DNA from: CAZFQG01 sp964520785
GTDB lineage: Bacteria > Planctomycetota > Planctomycetia > Pirellulales > Thermoguttaceae
Assembly: GCA_964520785.1 (NCBI GenBank)
Contig: CAZFQG010000132.1
Coordinates: 1 to 17,859, forward strand
Reading direction: 5' to 3'
DNA length: 17,859 nt
In this document: piece by piece, positions 7,589 to 14,936 of the stretch
Layout of the letters: each line of letters starts with the position of its first letter
How positions within the stretch are numbered: position 1 is the stretch's first letter
The notes under the pieces: model-generated
The model's input: only the letters and a program-made list of their open reading frames with translations
What the model was told of the DNA's origin: nothing
The model's database searches: none
Position numbers and translations under genes: made by a program

Positions 7589-9502
7589 CTAAAGCCTGTA
7601 TAAGCGCCGGCGCGCGAGCCGGAACACGCACAAGGATACGATCCCGCCGAAGAGCGCCGGTTCCGGGACCGGGCTCGGCGGAGTCCCTTGACCCCAGGCG
7701 GAGCGAACGACGTCCAGATCGGCTCCGCCGACGGTACCGTCGCCGTCGGCGTCCCCCCGGCGGAATTCGCCCGGCAGGACGTCGGCGCCCCAGTTTACTC
7801 GGATGACGTCCAGGTCCGCGCTGCCCACGAAGCCGTCACCGTCGAGGTCGCCGGGGAGCGGTTCTCTTCCGGCCAGAATCGCGTCGAGTTCGCAGGCGTG
7901 GAGTACGCCCCGGTAGAACCGGACCTCGTCGAGTACCCCGGAGAAGTCGGCCGAATCGGCGGTTCCCTTGCCCAGCCGAAAGTCGGTGGTGCCCTGGACT
8001 CCGCCGGCGTTGCTCGTATCGAGCGTCGGTTGTTCGACGCCGTCGATCCAGACGGCGATCTTGTCGGTGGCGGAGGGACCGGCGGCATCGTTGAACGAGA
8101 ACGCGACATGATGGAATCGATCCCGGACGAGGCTCGTTCCGGTCGCCCTGACGAAGTAGTTCGTGCCGTCGACGAGAAGGCGGACGATGACGTCGCTCTC
8201 CGACGAGGTCCCCGAAGCGAAGGCGATATTATAGCCGTTTGCGCCGTCTTCCATGCGCGAAATCACTCGACCGTAGGGATCGTTTTCGTCATCGTACTTG
8301 ACCCACATCGCGACGGAAAACGCGTCGGACCCGTCCAACGAGGCGTGCTCCGGCGCAAAGGCGGAACCATTCGGGTTCTTCGTCAATGCCAGCCCGTTGC
8401 CGAAGCGTCCGGCGGTAATCGTCGCTCCACCGTCGAGAATGAGATCATTCTCGCCCACGAGGTCTTGGCCCCCGCTCTCGAAGTTCCAGTAGGATACCAG
8501 GGAAAGGGGGCACGGCGGCTCCGGGACGGGCGTGGTCCCGCCCATATCGTAGTGCAGCGTGTAGGAACCGCCGCGGTGGTAGCGATCGAGAATCGGGGAA
8601 TAGGATCCGACGACGATCTGGTTGTTCTCCGGTATGAATTCGAGCGTGCGGAGCCAGCCGCTTCCCCCGGCGCCGTCGTTCTGGTAATCGGACAAGATTT
8701 CGTATACTTTTCCGCCGGAGTCATTCGTCGCCACGTTCAGCGCTTCATAGCAGAGGTGACCGCAGACGACCATGAACACATTATCGTTCGGAGCGATCAG
8801 GTTGTCGAACAACTGGTTCGCGTTGTATCCGGTGACGCCGTTGTATGACGTGGTCGTAAGCCGCGAGCCGCGCCCATCCAAGTACATGTGCGTCGATACG
8901 ATCACGCGGTGGTCGGGATGGGCGCGGAGCACGGAGTCGGCCCAGGCGACGGTCGCCGGCGTCGGGAGCAACTCCAGATTCAATACCATGAAATCCAGGG
9001 GGCCCACTTGAAAGGTCGAATAGCTGTTTTCATTCGTCGCCCCCTTGTGGCCGCCGTACCAGGGGCGGTCCGCGAACCGCTCCGGCCCGAAATAGGCGTT
9101 GAAGTTCACCGCCGGCCGCAGGAAATCGGGCGATCCGGTTCCGGTGAAATCGTGGTTGCCGACGGTCACGCTGTAAGGAACCGGATTCCGCCCTTCCTCG
9201 AGAATGGACATGGCTGCGTCGGCGATTTGCCACTCCCGAGCGGCCGCCGGGTCGTCGGCGTGTTCCACGATATCGCCGAGATGGATCGCGAATTCGATGT
9301 TCTCCGCCTCCGCGTGGTCGCTGATCCATTGCGTTTGAATCGAAAACGGGTTGTCTTCCGGCGGATAGTTCTCGGTATACCTTTGCGTATCCGGAATCAA
9401 CACGATCTTGAACGGATCGGGCAGATCGGCCTTCGCGGCGCCGGACGCGCCCGCCAGAAGAAGGATCATGCAGGTTCGATTGATCGTTCCGGTGAATTTC
9501 AA
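7589..9502 (-). CDS. Secreted metallophosphoesterase-LamG-dockerin-PEP-CTERM fusion protein
   Basis: A 637-residue exported enzyme. I chose the TTG start at 9502 because GAGGAGA sits just upstream and a signal peptide follows (hydrophobic 11-23, cut near A25). The phosphoesterase domain spans about 31-265: PDTQ at 37-40 (Gln replacing the usual His of D-x-H), G76-D77-I, G115-N116-H117-D118, STH205 and G248-H249-L-C251. The last motif is normally GHxH, so its second His is Cys here. A LamG-like domain follows (about 335-540, with HHVAFSFN and GVLDEVRFYRGVL), then two dockerin-like units (551-572 and 583-604) and a PEP-CTERM tail (VPEP, hydrophobic stretch, ARRR; about 611-637). The IPDTQ form is known in secreted bacterial phosphoesterases. 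It would act on an extracellular phosphoester while held at the cell surface. The substrate is unknown, and activity needs testing because of the Cys substitution. Confidence 0.88.
   Translation of the reverse strand: MKFTGTINRTCMILLLAGASGAAKADLPDPFKIVLIPDTQRYTENYPPEDNPFSIQTQWISDHAEAENIEFAIHLGDIVEHADDPAAAREWQIADAAMSILEEGRNPVPYSVTVGNHDFTGTGSPDFLRPAVNFNAYFGPERFADRPWYGGHKGATNENSYSTFQVGPLDFMVLNLELLPTPATVAWADSVLRAHPDHRVIVSTHMYLDGRGSRLTTTSYNGVTGYNANQLFDNLIAPNDNVFMVVCGHLCYEALNVATNDSGGKVYEILSDYQNDGAGGSGWLRTLEFIPENNQIVVGSYSPILDRYHRGGSYTLHYDMGGTTPVPEPPCPLSLVSYWNFESGGQDLVGENDLILDGGATITAGRFGNGLALTKNPNGSAFAPEHASLDGSDAFSVAMWVKYDDENDPYGRVISRMEDGANGYNIAFASGTSSESDVIVRLLVDGTNYFVRATGTSLVRDRFHHVAFSFNDAAGPSATDKIAVWIDGVEQPTLDTSNAGGVQGTTDFRLGKGTADSADFSGVLDEVRFYRGVLHACELDAILAGREPLPGDLDGDGFVGSADLDVIRVNWGADVLPGEFRRGDADGDGTVGGADLDVVRSAWGQGTPPSPVPEPALFGGIVSLCVFRLARRRLYRL
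7691..7852 (-). repeat. Tandem dockerin-unit repeat, cassette 2
   Basis: Units at 7691-7756 and 7787-7852 (66 nt each, 96-nt period) encode GDADGDGTVGGADLDVV and GDLDGDGFVGSADLDVI type loops. They are more diverged from each other than the two units at 5919-6080. Confidence 0.85.
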
Positions 9503-9594
9503 GGTCGTCTCCTCGTTGGTGGCTGATGGGTCCTCCGCCGGGCGTTTCGCGGTCGAATCCCGGTCTTGCGGGCAGTGCCGCGGCCTCCTCTCTT

Positions 9595-10629
9595 CTACTC
9601 GATCATCTCCCGCGTCACCGTCTGACCGTCGTGACGGTTGCCCATGTACGAGTGGATTCGGGCGCTCACCTCGTAGCTGATCGAGCGGACGGAGCCGTCG
9701 CAAAAGGCCATGTTGCAGCCGCCGACGTGCGGACCGCCGAATCGCCACTTGTCTTGATAACCGGGTGTGTCGGTCAGGGGGGGCTTACTGCGTCCGGAGA
9801 GATCGGATTCATTGCCGCCGTCGACTCCGCCGAGATCGCTTGGATGCCAATAAGTGGATCGGACGACATCCGCGTTGTGGCTGAAGTACATCGGTTGATT
9901 GTCCCCCTGCTCCCTTCCCGTCTCGTAGTGCAATGAATCCATGTATTTCTCGCCGGCGGCGTACGTCATGCTCGTGCCGTCGGTGACGTCCGCCGCGGAA
10001 ATCGTGCTGCGGCAGAAGACGATTCCGGTGTGGTCGGAGAAGTCGGGCCAGGCGAAGTTGCCGTCTCCTTGGGCGTAGCTGGACGGTTCGGTCGCCGCCT
10101 TCGATTGAGAGACGACCGGATCGGTCGACGTGCAGTTGGCGGCGTAGTCGGAATGAGCCAAGGTGGGTACGCGGCGCGCGTTGTACATGCCCCAGTCGTT
10201 CTGATGCGGGTTGGGATACGCCTTGGCGGCGCGCCGCGAGGGGCAGTTGAACGTGGAGATCGGGATCTGGTTCCGTTCGCCCCCGGCGATGAGCTTCATC
10301 GCGGTGCTGTTTCCGGATCCCATGTTATGGATATCCTGCAGCTCGAGGTACGGCAGGATGTTGTAGTGCCAGCCGCCGGGTTGCTCACGTCCAAAGCCCC
10401 GGTCCGGATCGCCGCACCAGTGCCATCCCCAGCCGCCGGTGGGAAAATGGCCGTGCGCCGATTCGTGGTTGTGGAATGCCAGACCGATCTGCTTCAGGTG
10501 GTTCTTGCATTGCATGTTTCTGGCCGCCTCGCGCGCCGCCTGGACGGCCGGAAGCAGCAAGGCGATGAGAATTCCGATGATCGCGATAACGACCAGAAGC
10601 TCGACCAGTGTAAATGCGGTACGTTTCAT
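9595..10629 (-). CDS. DUF1559 pseudopilin-like protein with H-X9-DG motif
   Basis: A 344-residue protein of the DUF1559 family, which is greatly expanded in planctomycetes. The N-terminus (MKRTAFTLVELLVVIAIIGI) is a type IV pilin-like prepilin signal. The likely processing site is between A5 and F6, leaving Glu at position 5 of the mature protein, and the hydrophobic helix runs to about residue 30. The C-terminus carries the family signature H-VGGCNMAFC-DG, followed by SVRSISYEVSARI. Such proteins are thought to be assembled at the inner membrane or exported by a type II secretion or type IV pilus-like machine, but their role is not established. It lies 80 bp downstream of the FecR gene and 92 bp upstream of the phosphoesterase fusion gene, on the same strand. 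The ribosome-binding site is weak. Confidence 0.92.
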   Translation of the reverse strand: MKRTAFTLVELLVVIAIIGILIALLLPAVQAAREAARNMQCKNHLKQIGLAFHNHESAHGHFPTGGWGWHWCGDPDRGFGREQPGGWHYNILPYLELQDIHNMGSGNSTAMKLIAGGERNQIPISTFNCPSRRAAKAYPNPHQNDWGMYNARRVPTLAHSDYAANCTSTDPVVSQSKAATEPSSYAQGDGNFAWPDFSDHTGIVFCRSTISAADVTDGTSMTYAAGEKYMDSLHYETGREQGDNQPMYFSHNADVVRSTYWHPSDLGGVDGGNESDLSGRSKPPLTDTPGYQDKWRFGGPHVGGCNMAFCDGSVRSISYEVSARIHSYMGNRHDGQTVTREMIE

Positions 10630-10709
10630 CAGTCTTTCGAATGTGTTTTTTGGAGGAAACGGTTATCGGTTCCATTTCGCGAGCGACGTCGCCGGAACGA
10701 GCCGCGACG

Positions 10710-12308
10710 TCAGTCAGGCACGCTCCGTTCGATTCTTCCGGAATCGACGACGGGAATCGGCTCCACGCGGAGGTCGTCGAACTCGAACGAGTCGGCGCGT
10801 TGGCCGCCGTATGCCTCGACGCCCACATGGAGCCGCTCGCACGACCTCAGGTCCGGAATTCGGATCGGATTCGGAATCAGAGGAATCCGCCCCTTGCCGA
10901 AATCGAAGTACAGCTTGAATTCGGTGGGAGAAAGACGGTCGATCGACAAAGTAACCGGCCGGCTCTGATCCGGGTCGACCGTGAACGTGTTCATCATCCA
11001 GCGAGGCGGGCCGGAGGAGTCATAGGGGTGGGCCAGAAGACCGCGCTCGTCGCGGCGGAACCGCAATCCGAAACTCCCGCCGCCGCGGCCGGTCGGTTGC
11101 GCGGAAGCCGTCGACACGACGAGAAACACGGCCTGATGCGGTTCCTTGTCGGGCATCGTCGCCGAGAACGACTGCCCGACCCGGAGAACGGGCTCTTTCG
11201 TCAAGACGGAGTAGGTATTCCTTTCCCCCGCCTCGATTCGAAGCACTTGACGATCCGTGTCGATCCGGAAGCCGCCCCCTTGGCGGTGCGAATCGCTACC
11301 GGCGTAATTGGCGCCGGTATCGGTCGAGAAATCGTCCAAGAACAACACGCGCGGCTGGAAGATTCCGTCGAGTTTTCGAATGAACCGGGACGGATCGGCG
11401 GTGAAATTGACGACGCCGGCCGTCCGCGGGTCGATGCTGATCGCTTGATTTTCCATCAACCGGACGCTCCGGGCGATCGTGCGGTCGGCGCCCGATAAAC
11501 CGAACTCCACCTCTCCCTTGAATACGTGGATCGCGGCCTCGCTCGCCTCGTCGATCTCCACGCCGAATTCAGTGCCGAAATCGATGATCGGACCATTCGG
11601 AGTTTCGACAACGAAACCCTTGGCCGATTCCGGAACGTCCGCCGAGAGCTTTCCGCTTATCAGTTCCGCCGTGTTTTCGCCCAGAACCGTGAAGACGGCC
11701 GGACCCTCCAGCGCCACCCGTGCTCCGGAATTGAACGTCACTTCGGCCAGGCCCTCGGCAAGTTCCAGCCGCCGGCCGGCCGTAAGATAGTCCAGGCCGA
11801 GGGGGCTCCAACTCCGCCGAGCCCATTTCGCGCCGGCGACACGCGTCAAGCGCGCGGCGATCGTCGCCTCGCGCCCCTCTTCATCGATCCGGACGATTAC
11901 CCGTTCCGGACGTTGGGTGGCCAGCAAATAGCCCAACCCGACCGTTGTACACAGGCTCAGCATCGTCAAGAACCACGAAACGGCCATCAGCAGCGGACTG
12001 TGGATGAATCCTCCGGCTCCCCCCTCGTCCTCATGGAGATGTTCGAGAACCGGGGGACCCGAGACTTCGTGCAAGGAGCATCCGCATAGCGACGCGACAC
12101 CGACCCCGGCGTCTCGATGGCGACGAAAAAGCATCGCCTCGAGAAAAGCGTGATCCACGTAGGCCGATACCGCCTCGGGGTCCTCGCGCAGCCGTTGAAT
12201 CAGGGCGTCGCGCTGTTCCTCGTCGAGCGTTCCTTCCCCCAGCTTCCCCAGAAGCTCGATCAGATCGTCCGGGTAGTCGGGGGATTCGTTTTGCGCCGAC
12301 TCGTTCAT
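10710..12308 (-). CDS. FecR-domain transmembrane regulator with LamG-like C-terminal domain
   Basis: A 532-residue membrane protein and probable partner (anti-sigma or sensor) of the upstream sigma factor. ATG 12308 overlaps that gene's stop as ATGA and follows GGAGAAAC. The cytoplasmic N-terminus (about 1-65, with TLDEEQRDALIQRLREDPEA) resembles planctomycete anti-sigma segments. Residues 75-92 hold C75, C77, H80, H90 and H92, a possible metal or redox site that does not match the classical zinc anti-sigma pattern. One membrane helix spans about 108-132. A periplasmic FecR-like domain follows (about 178-267, FNSGARVALEGPAVF and TPNGPIIDFGTEFGVE), then a beta-rich LamG-like region (about 322-528, starting LFLDDFSTDTGANYAG). 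In the FecR model the outer part senses a signal and controls the sigma factor. The ligand here is unknown, perhaps a glycan. Confidence 0.88.
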   Translation of the reverse strand: MNESAQNESPDYPDDLIELLGKLGEGTLDEEQRDALIQRLREDPEAVSAYVDHAFLEAMLFRRHRDAGVGVASLCGCSLHEVSGPPVLEHLHEDEGGAGGFIHSPLLMAVSWFLTMLSLCTTVGLGYLLATQRPERVIVRIDEEGREATIAARLTRVAGAKWARRSWSPLGLDYLTAGRRLELAEGLAEVTFNSGARVALEGPAVFTVLGENTAELISGKLSADVPESAKGFVVETPNGPIIDFGTEFGVEIDEASEAAIHVFKGEVEFGLSGADRTIARSVRLMENQAISIDPRTAGVVNFTADPSRFIRKLDGIFQPRVLFLDDFSTDTGANYAGSDSHRQGGGFRIDTDRQVLRIEAGERNTYSVLTKEPVLRVGQSFSATMPDKEPHQAVFLVVSTASAQPTGRGGGSFGLRFRRDERGLLAHPYDSSGPPRWMMNTFTVDPDQSRPVTLSIDRLSPTEFKLYFDFGKGRIPLIPNPIRIPDLRSCERLHVGVEAYGGQRADSFEFDDLRVEPIPVVDSGRIERSVPD

Positions 12309-12862
12309 TGTTTCTCCATCGCCAAAGTCGATTGAATACAATGCATCAAAGCCATGCGGATTCGATAGAGCGACTGACTGATCGACGAGGCGGGCCGTCG
12401 CGTCTCTTCCGCCAACTGCCGGACCGAGCCGCCGGGCGAGTAACGTCGGCGGATCATTTGCTGATGGCGTCTGGGAAGTTTCGAAAGGCATTCGTCCAGT
12501 GCGGCCCGGCGCCGGTCGAATTCCTCCACGTTCGTCTCCGCCGCGCAGGCGACGGTCTCCAACAACGCGTCATCAAACGCGTGACGATCTCGGGCACGCC
12601 GCTTCCTCAGCGAAAGAACCTCGAAATAGGCGATCCGGCAGGCCCACCCGCGAAAGTTCTGGATTTCCGGGAGTTCGTCCGCCTGCCGGCACAGCCGGAC
12701 ATTCGTCTCTTGTAGGGCTTCCTCCGCGTCGTTCGGATTTCCGGTCAGTGCCATAAGGTACGCGTACAGAACATCTTGCGACGCAAGAAGTAAACGGACG
12801 AACGATTCCGATAATCCTCGAGCTTCGGAATCGGGCGGAATAAACGGTTGTTTCTCAGGCAT
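12305..12862 (-). CDS. ECF-subfamily sigma factor paired with FecR
   Basis: A 185-residue sigma factor of the planctomycete/verrucomicrobial type (TIGR02989-like), clearly different from the one at 188-754. Region 2 lies at about 20-88 (NPNDAEEALQETNVRLCRQ, then FRGWACRIAYFEVLSLRKRR). Region 4 lies at about 119-172 (LSKLPRRHQQMIRRRYSPGG, then SVRQLAEETRRPASSISQSL). The start is ATG 12862, without a strong ribosome-binding site. Its stop overlaps the ATG of the FecR-domain gene by ATGA, so the two are translationally coupled. It probably drives its own operon and other genes in response to the FecR partner. Known FecR-linked ECF systems respond to surface signals such as ligand uptake; the signal here is not evident. 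Confidence 0.93.
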   Translation of the reverse strand: MPEKQPFIPPDSEARGLSESFVRLLLASQDVLYAYLMALTGNPNDAEEALQETNVRLCRQADELPEIQNFRGWACRIAYFEVLSLRKRRARDRHAFDDALLETVACAAETNVEEFDRRRAALDECLSKLPRRHQQMIRRRYSPGGSVRQLAEETRRPASSISQSLYRIRMALMHCIQSTLAMEKQ

Positions 12863-12995
12863 TTCTACTGACGGTCATTTCAATCCCTACATAGGTTAGG
12901 GGCGGCATCATCCAGAATATCAACACCGTTTTCGCGGCAATTCCATTCGATCCACGACCGTCGCACGGAAATTCCTCACCAGAGGGGCGTGTGGC
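12863..12995 (-). promoter_or_regulatory. Gap upstream of the sigma/FecR unit with a weak promoter candidate
   Basis: Read on the minus strand, TTGATA (12918-12923) is a fair -35 box, but the only AT-rich candidate -10 (TAACCT, 12893-12898) is 19 bases away and matches poorly. This could equally be an ECF-type autoregulated promoter with no standard boxes. I see no clear terminator for the preceding phosphoesterase gene, so readthrough into the sigma gene is possible. Confidence 0.25.
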
Positions 12996-13880
12996 TCAGT
13001 CGTTCCAGCCGTTACCGTTCTGACGGCGGAAACCCTCGAAGTGGATGGCTCCGCTGCCGAAAAACGTCACCACCGCGCAGGCGTTTTCCTCTGGAAAAGG
13101 GCCTTCTATAACCCCTTTGAGGGTGCAGTAGTGGATAGCGCCGATTTCAGAATAGCCGCCGACGTGTTCGTGACCTTGGAAAACGGCGAGGACCTTTCCG
13201 GAGCGCTCGAGGACGTCCCGGACGGCCGAGGCGTTGTTGACCCCCATCGGAGCCTCGCAATCAAGCCGCTGATGTACCAAGACCACGGTCGGCCTGCAGG
13301 TATGTGCCAGGTCGGCTCGGAGCCAGTCGAGTTGCCCGTCCGGAATATTCGAATCGGTCCAGTCGAAATCGCCGCGAGCATACGGCTCGCCGTCGCGGCG
13401 GAAGCAGGCGTCGAGAACGACGAAGTGCCACCCTCCGCGGTCGAAGGAATAGACTGCTCGCGGCTCGCCGACGGCGGCGAGTTGTTCTTCCTTGGAGAGT
13501 CCGTCGAGGCAGTGATTGCCCAACAGGTGGCGGCACTCGGCGCCGCACTCGCGAAAAACGGCGCCGATCCGGCGGATCGACGCGAATTTCGCCGGAACGT
13601 CCGCGGCGACGTCCGTAAAATCGCCAAGCTGAAACGCCAGCGTCACTCGCCGTTCCCGGAACACCCGCGCCGCCTCCGTTACCTTTAGGAGCGACTCACG
13701 GTAATATCGCGTTCCGACGGTATCTCGATCCGCATAGTGGACGTCGGTCAACATTCCGACCCGAATGGCTATTCCGGAGGACGGCGTACCCCCCACGCAA
13801 ACGTCGGTTGCGGGCGCAGAGAGAAACAGGCCGCGTTGGTGGGGGTGAGGGAAGGGAGGACAAGGTCGCTCGGTCGTCAT
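12996..13880 (-). CDS. Calcineurin-like metallophosphoesterase paralogue lacking a Tat signal
   Basis: A 294-residue phosphoesterase and clear paralogue of the product of 4810-5697: I count about 154 identical residues out of 255 aligned without gaps. The active-site set is complete: D46-x-H48, G86-D87-FTD, G121-NHC with H123, H203 (HQRLD) and G236-H237-E-H239. ATG 13880 has a GAGGA site 12 bases upstream, a long spacing. The N-terminus (residues 1-40, Pro/His-rich, QRGLFLSAPAT) lacks twin arginine and a convincing signal peptide. The frame could start earlier (13985), which adds no recognisable signal either. It may therefore act in the cytoplasm, or have lost its export signal. It is the first gene of the same-strand cluster, 133 bp before the sigma gene, and is divergent from the small secreted-protein gene at 14123. 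Confidence 0.85.
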   Translation of the reverse strand: MTTERPCPPFPHPHQRGLFLSAPATDVCVGGTPSSGIAIRVGMLTDVHYADRDTVGTRYYRESLLKVTEAARVFRERRVTLAFQLGDFTDVAADVPAKFASIRRIGAVFRECGAECRHLLGNHCLDGLSKEEQLAAVGEPRAVYSFDRGGWHFVVLDACFRRDGEPYARGDFDWTDSNIPDGQLDWLRADLAHTCRPTVVLVHQRLDCEAPMGVNNASAVRDVLERSGKVLAVFQGHEHVGGYSEIGAIHYCTLKGVIEGPFPEENACAVVTFFGSGAIHFEGFRRQNGNGWND

Positions 13881-14122
13881 CGCGGTCGGATATCCTCGCG
13901 AAGGCTCAAAGCCGCAGGGGCTTCCCGTTCGAATCGGTCTGCAACCGAAGGCGTCGCATCCGTTTAAGGGTAAGAACCGGTCCAATCCGCGTCAACCCCC
14001 TCAATCCGCGCGATTGCCCCATCGTGAACGTGGCGGACGGCCGGGAGTCCCCCCTGAAAGCTCCAGGATCGCCCATTCGACGTATGGTTAGGGTAGCACC
14101 CGAAACGGAGTGGAGGATTCCC
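13881..14122. promoter_or_regulatory. Divergent intergenic region
   Basis: This 242-bp region must hold the promoter of the gene at 14123 and perhaps that of the minus-strand phosphoesterase. No standard -35/-10 pair is convincing. A direct repeat CAATCCGCG occurs at 13983-13991 and 14002-14010, 19 bases apart start to start (about two helical turns), a spacing compatible with a regulator site. This is weak evidence. Confidence 0.25.
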
Positions 14123-14743
14123 ATGTTGTATTCAATCCCGTCGCGACTGATCTGGACTTTGGTCGTGTTCGTCGTCGCCGCCGCGGCCGTTCCGAACGGT
14201 GTCGAACAGGAAAAGAAGCGGCCGACGTTCGCCGAAGTGAAGCAAGCCGTCGAGGCGACCTTGGAGAGCTTCCCCAACTACAAACCGGGCCGCTTGGTCG
14301 TGCAGGGGCAGGTGAAGAGGGTGTTCGAGGTCGTCCGCGAACGGGGCTGGGACATACCCGGTCAGGGAAATCTGCTCAAGCGAATCGTGGCGGATGGTGA
14401 CTGGCTGGCAATTACCCTCTACAGTGAGCACGGCCGCCGATTCATGGACAAGGTCGCCACCTTCCCGGAGGGGTACGACCGACTGGACCGGCTCTCCCGG
14501 ATTCCGCGCGGAAAACAGACGATCCGCGACCTGCTGCGGAATCCCGGCGGCTTCACGCTGATCCAATACATGACGGAGACCCCTCAAGGGCGAAACATGG
14601 GAAGAATGCTTTCGCGGACCCCCGGCGGAGCGGGCTTCAACGCGCCCACGGGCCGGATGTACACGGCGAAGCAGTTGCTCGACGAATTGAAGCGGGCATA
14701 CGAAAGTGAAGTCCGCGCCACTTCCGAACCGAGGCGCAAGTGA
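14123..14743 (+). CDS. Secreted protein of unknown function
   Basis: A 206-residue protein I do not recognise. ATG 14123 is preceded by GGAGG (14112-14116), and the first 25 residues form a Sec signal peptide (MLYSIPSRLIWTLVVFVVAA, cut probably around A21-G25). The upstream extension of the frame has no start as well supported. The mature part is charged and apparently alpha-helical: a segment like LESFPNYKPGRLVVQGQVKR (about 52-70), an acid/base-rich middle, and RNPGGFTLIQYMTETPQGRN (about 140-160), ending in a basic tail EPRRK. There is no Cys and no known catalytic motif. It is alone on its strand, divergent from the phosphoesterase gene and convergent with the CotH-like gene. It is probably a planctomycete lineage-specific protein. 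Confidence 0.75.
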   Translation: MLYSIPSRLIWTLVVFVVAAAAVPNGVEQEKKRPTFAEVKQAVEATLESFPNYKPGRLVVQGQVKRVFEVVRERGWDIPGQGNLLKRIVADGDWLAITLYSEHGRRFMDKVATFPEGYDRLDRLSRIPRGKQTIRDLLRNPGGFTLIQYMTETPQGRNMGRMLSRTPGGAGFNAPTGRMYTAKQLLDELKRAYESEVRATSEPRRK

Positions 14744-14755
14744 GTCCCCGGACTC
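14742..14755 (+). terminator. Short hairpin at the end of the small secreted-protein gene
   Basis: GAGTCCCCGGACTC overlaps the stop codon and can form a 5-6 bp stem, followed by only three T. It is a weak terminator candidate. The rest of the 193-bp gap to 14936 shows no clear structure or gene. Confidence 0.25.
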
Positions 14756-14936
14756 TTTCACGCGTCGCTTGAAGTCGAGCATCTCCAAGTTCCGCCTATT
14801 CCAGCTTCGCGAGGCCGTGTTCGAACAGGCGATGCTTGGCGCCGGCGTCTTCCCTTCTCCGGTACGCTGCGAAAGATTCGGGGAGCGGTACTCGTGCCGC
14901 GGTGACGGCGGGTATTGCCGGGGCGCGCCGGCGACG

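Noticed and set aside
9503..9748. Upstream extension of the phosphoesterase-LamG fusion
   Set aside because: It would overlap the DUF1559 gene end and hide the signal peptide. TTG 9502 has a strong ribosome-binding site.
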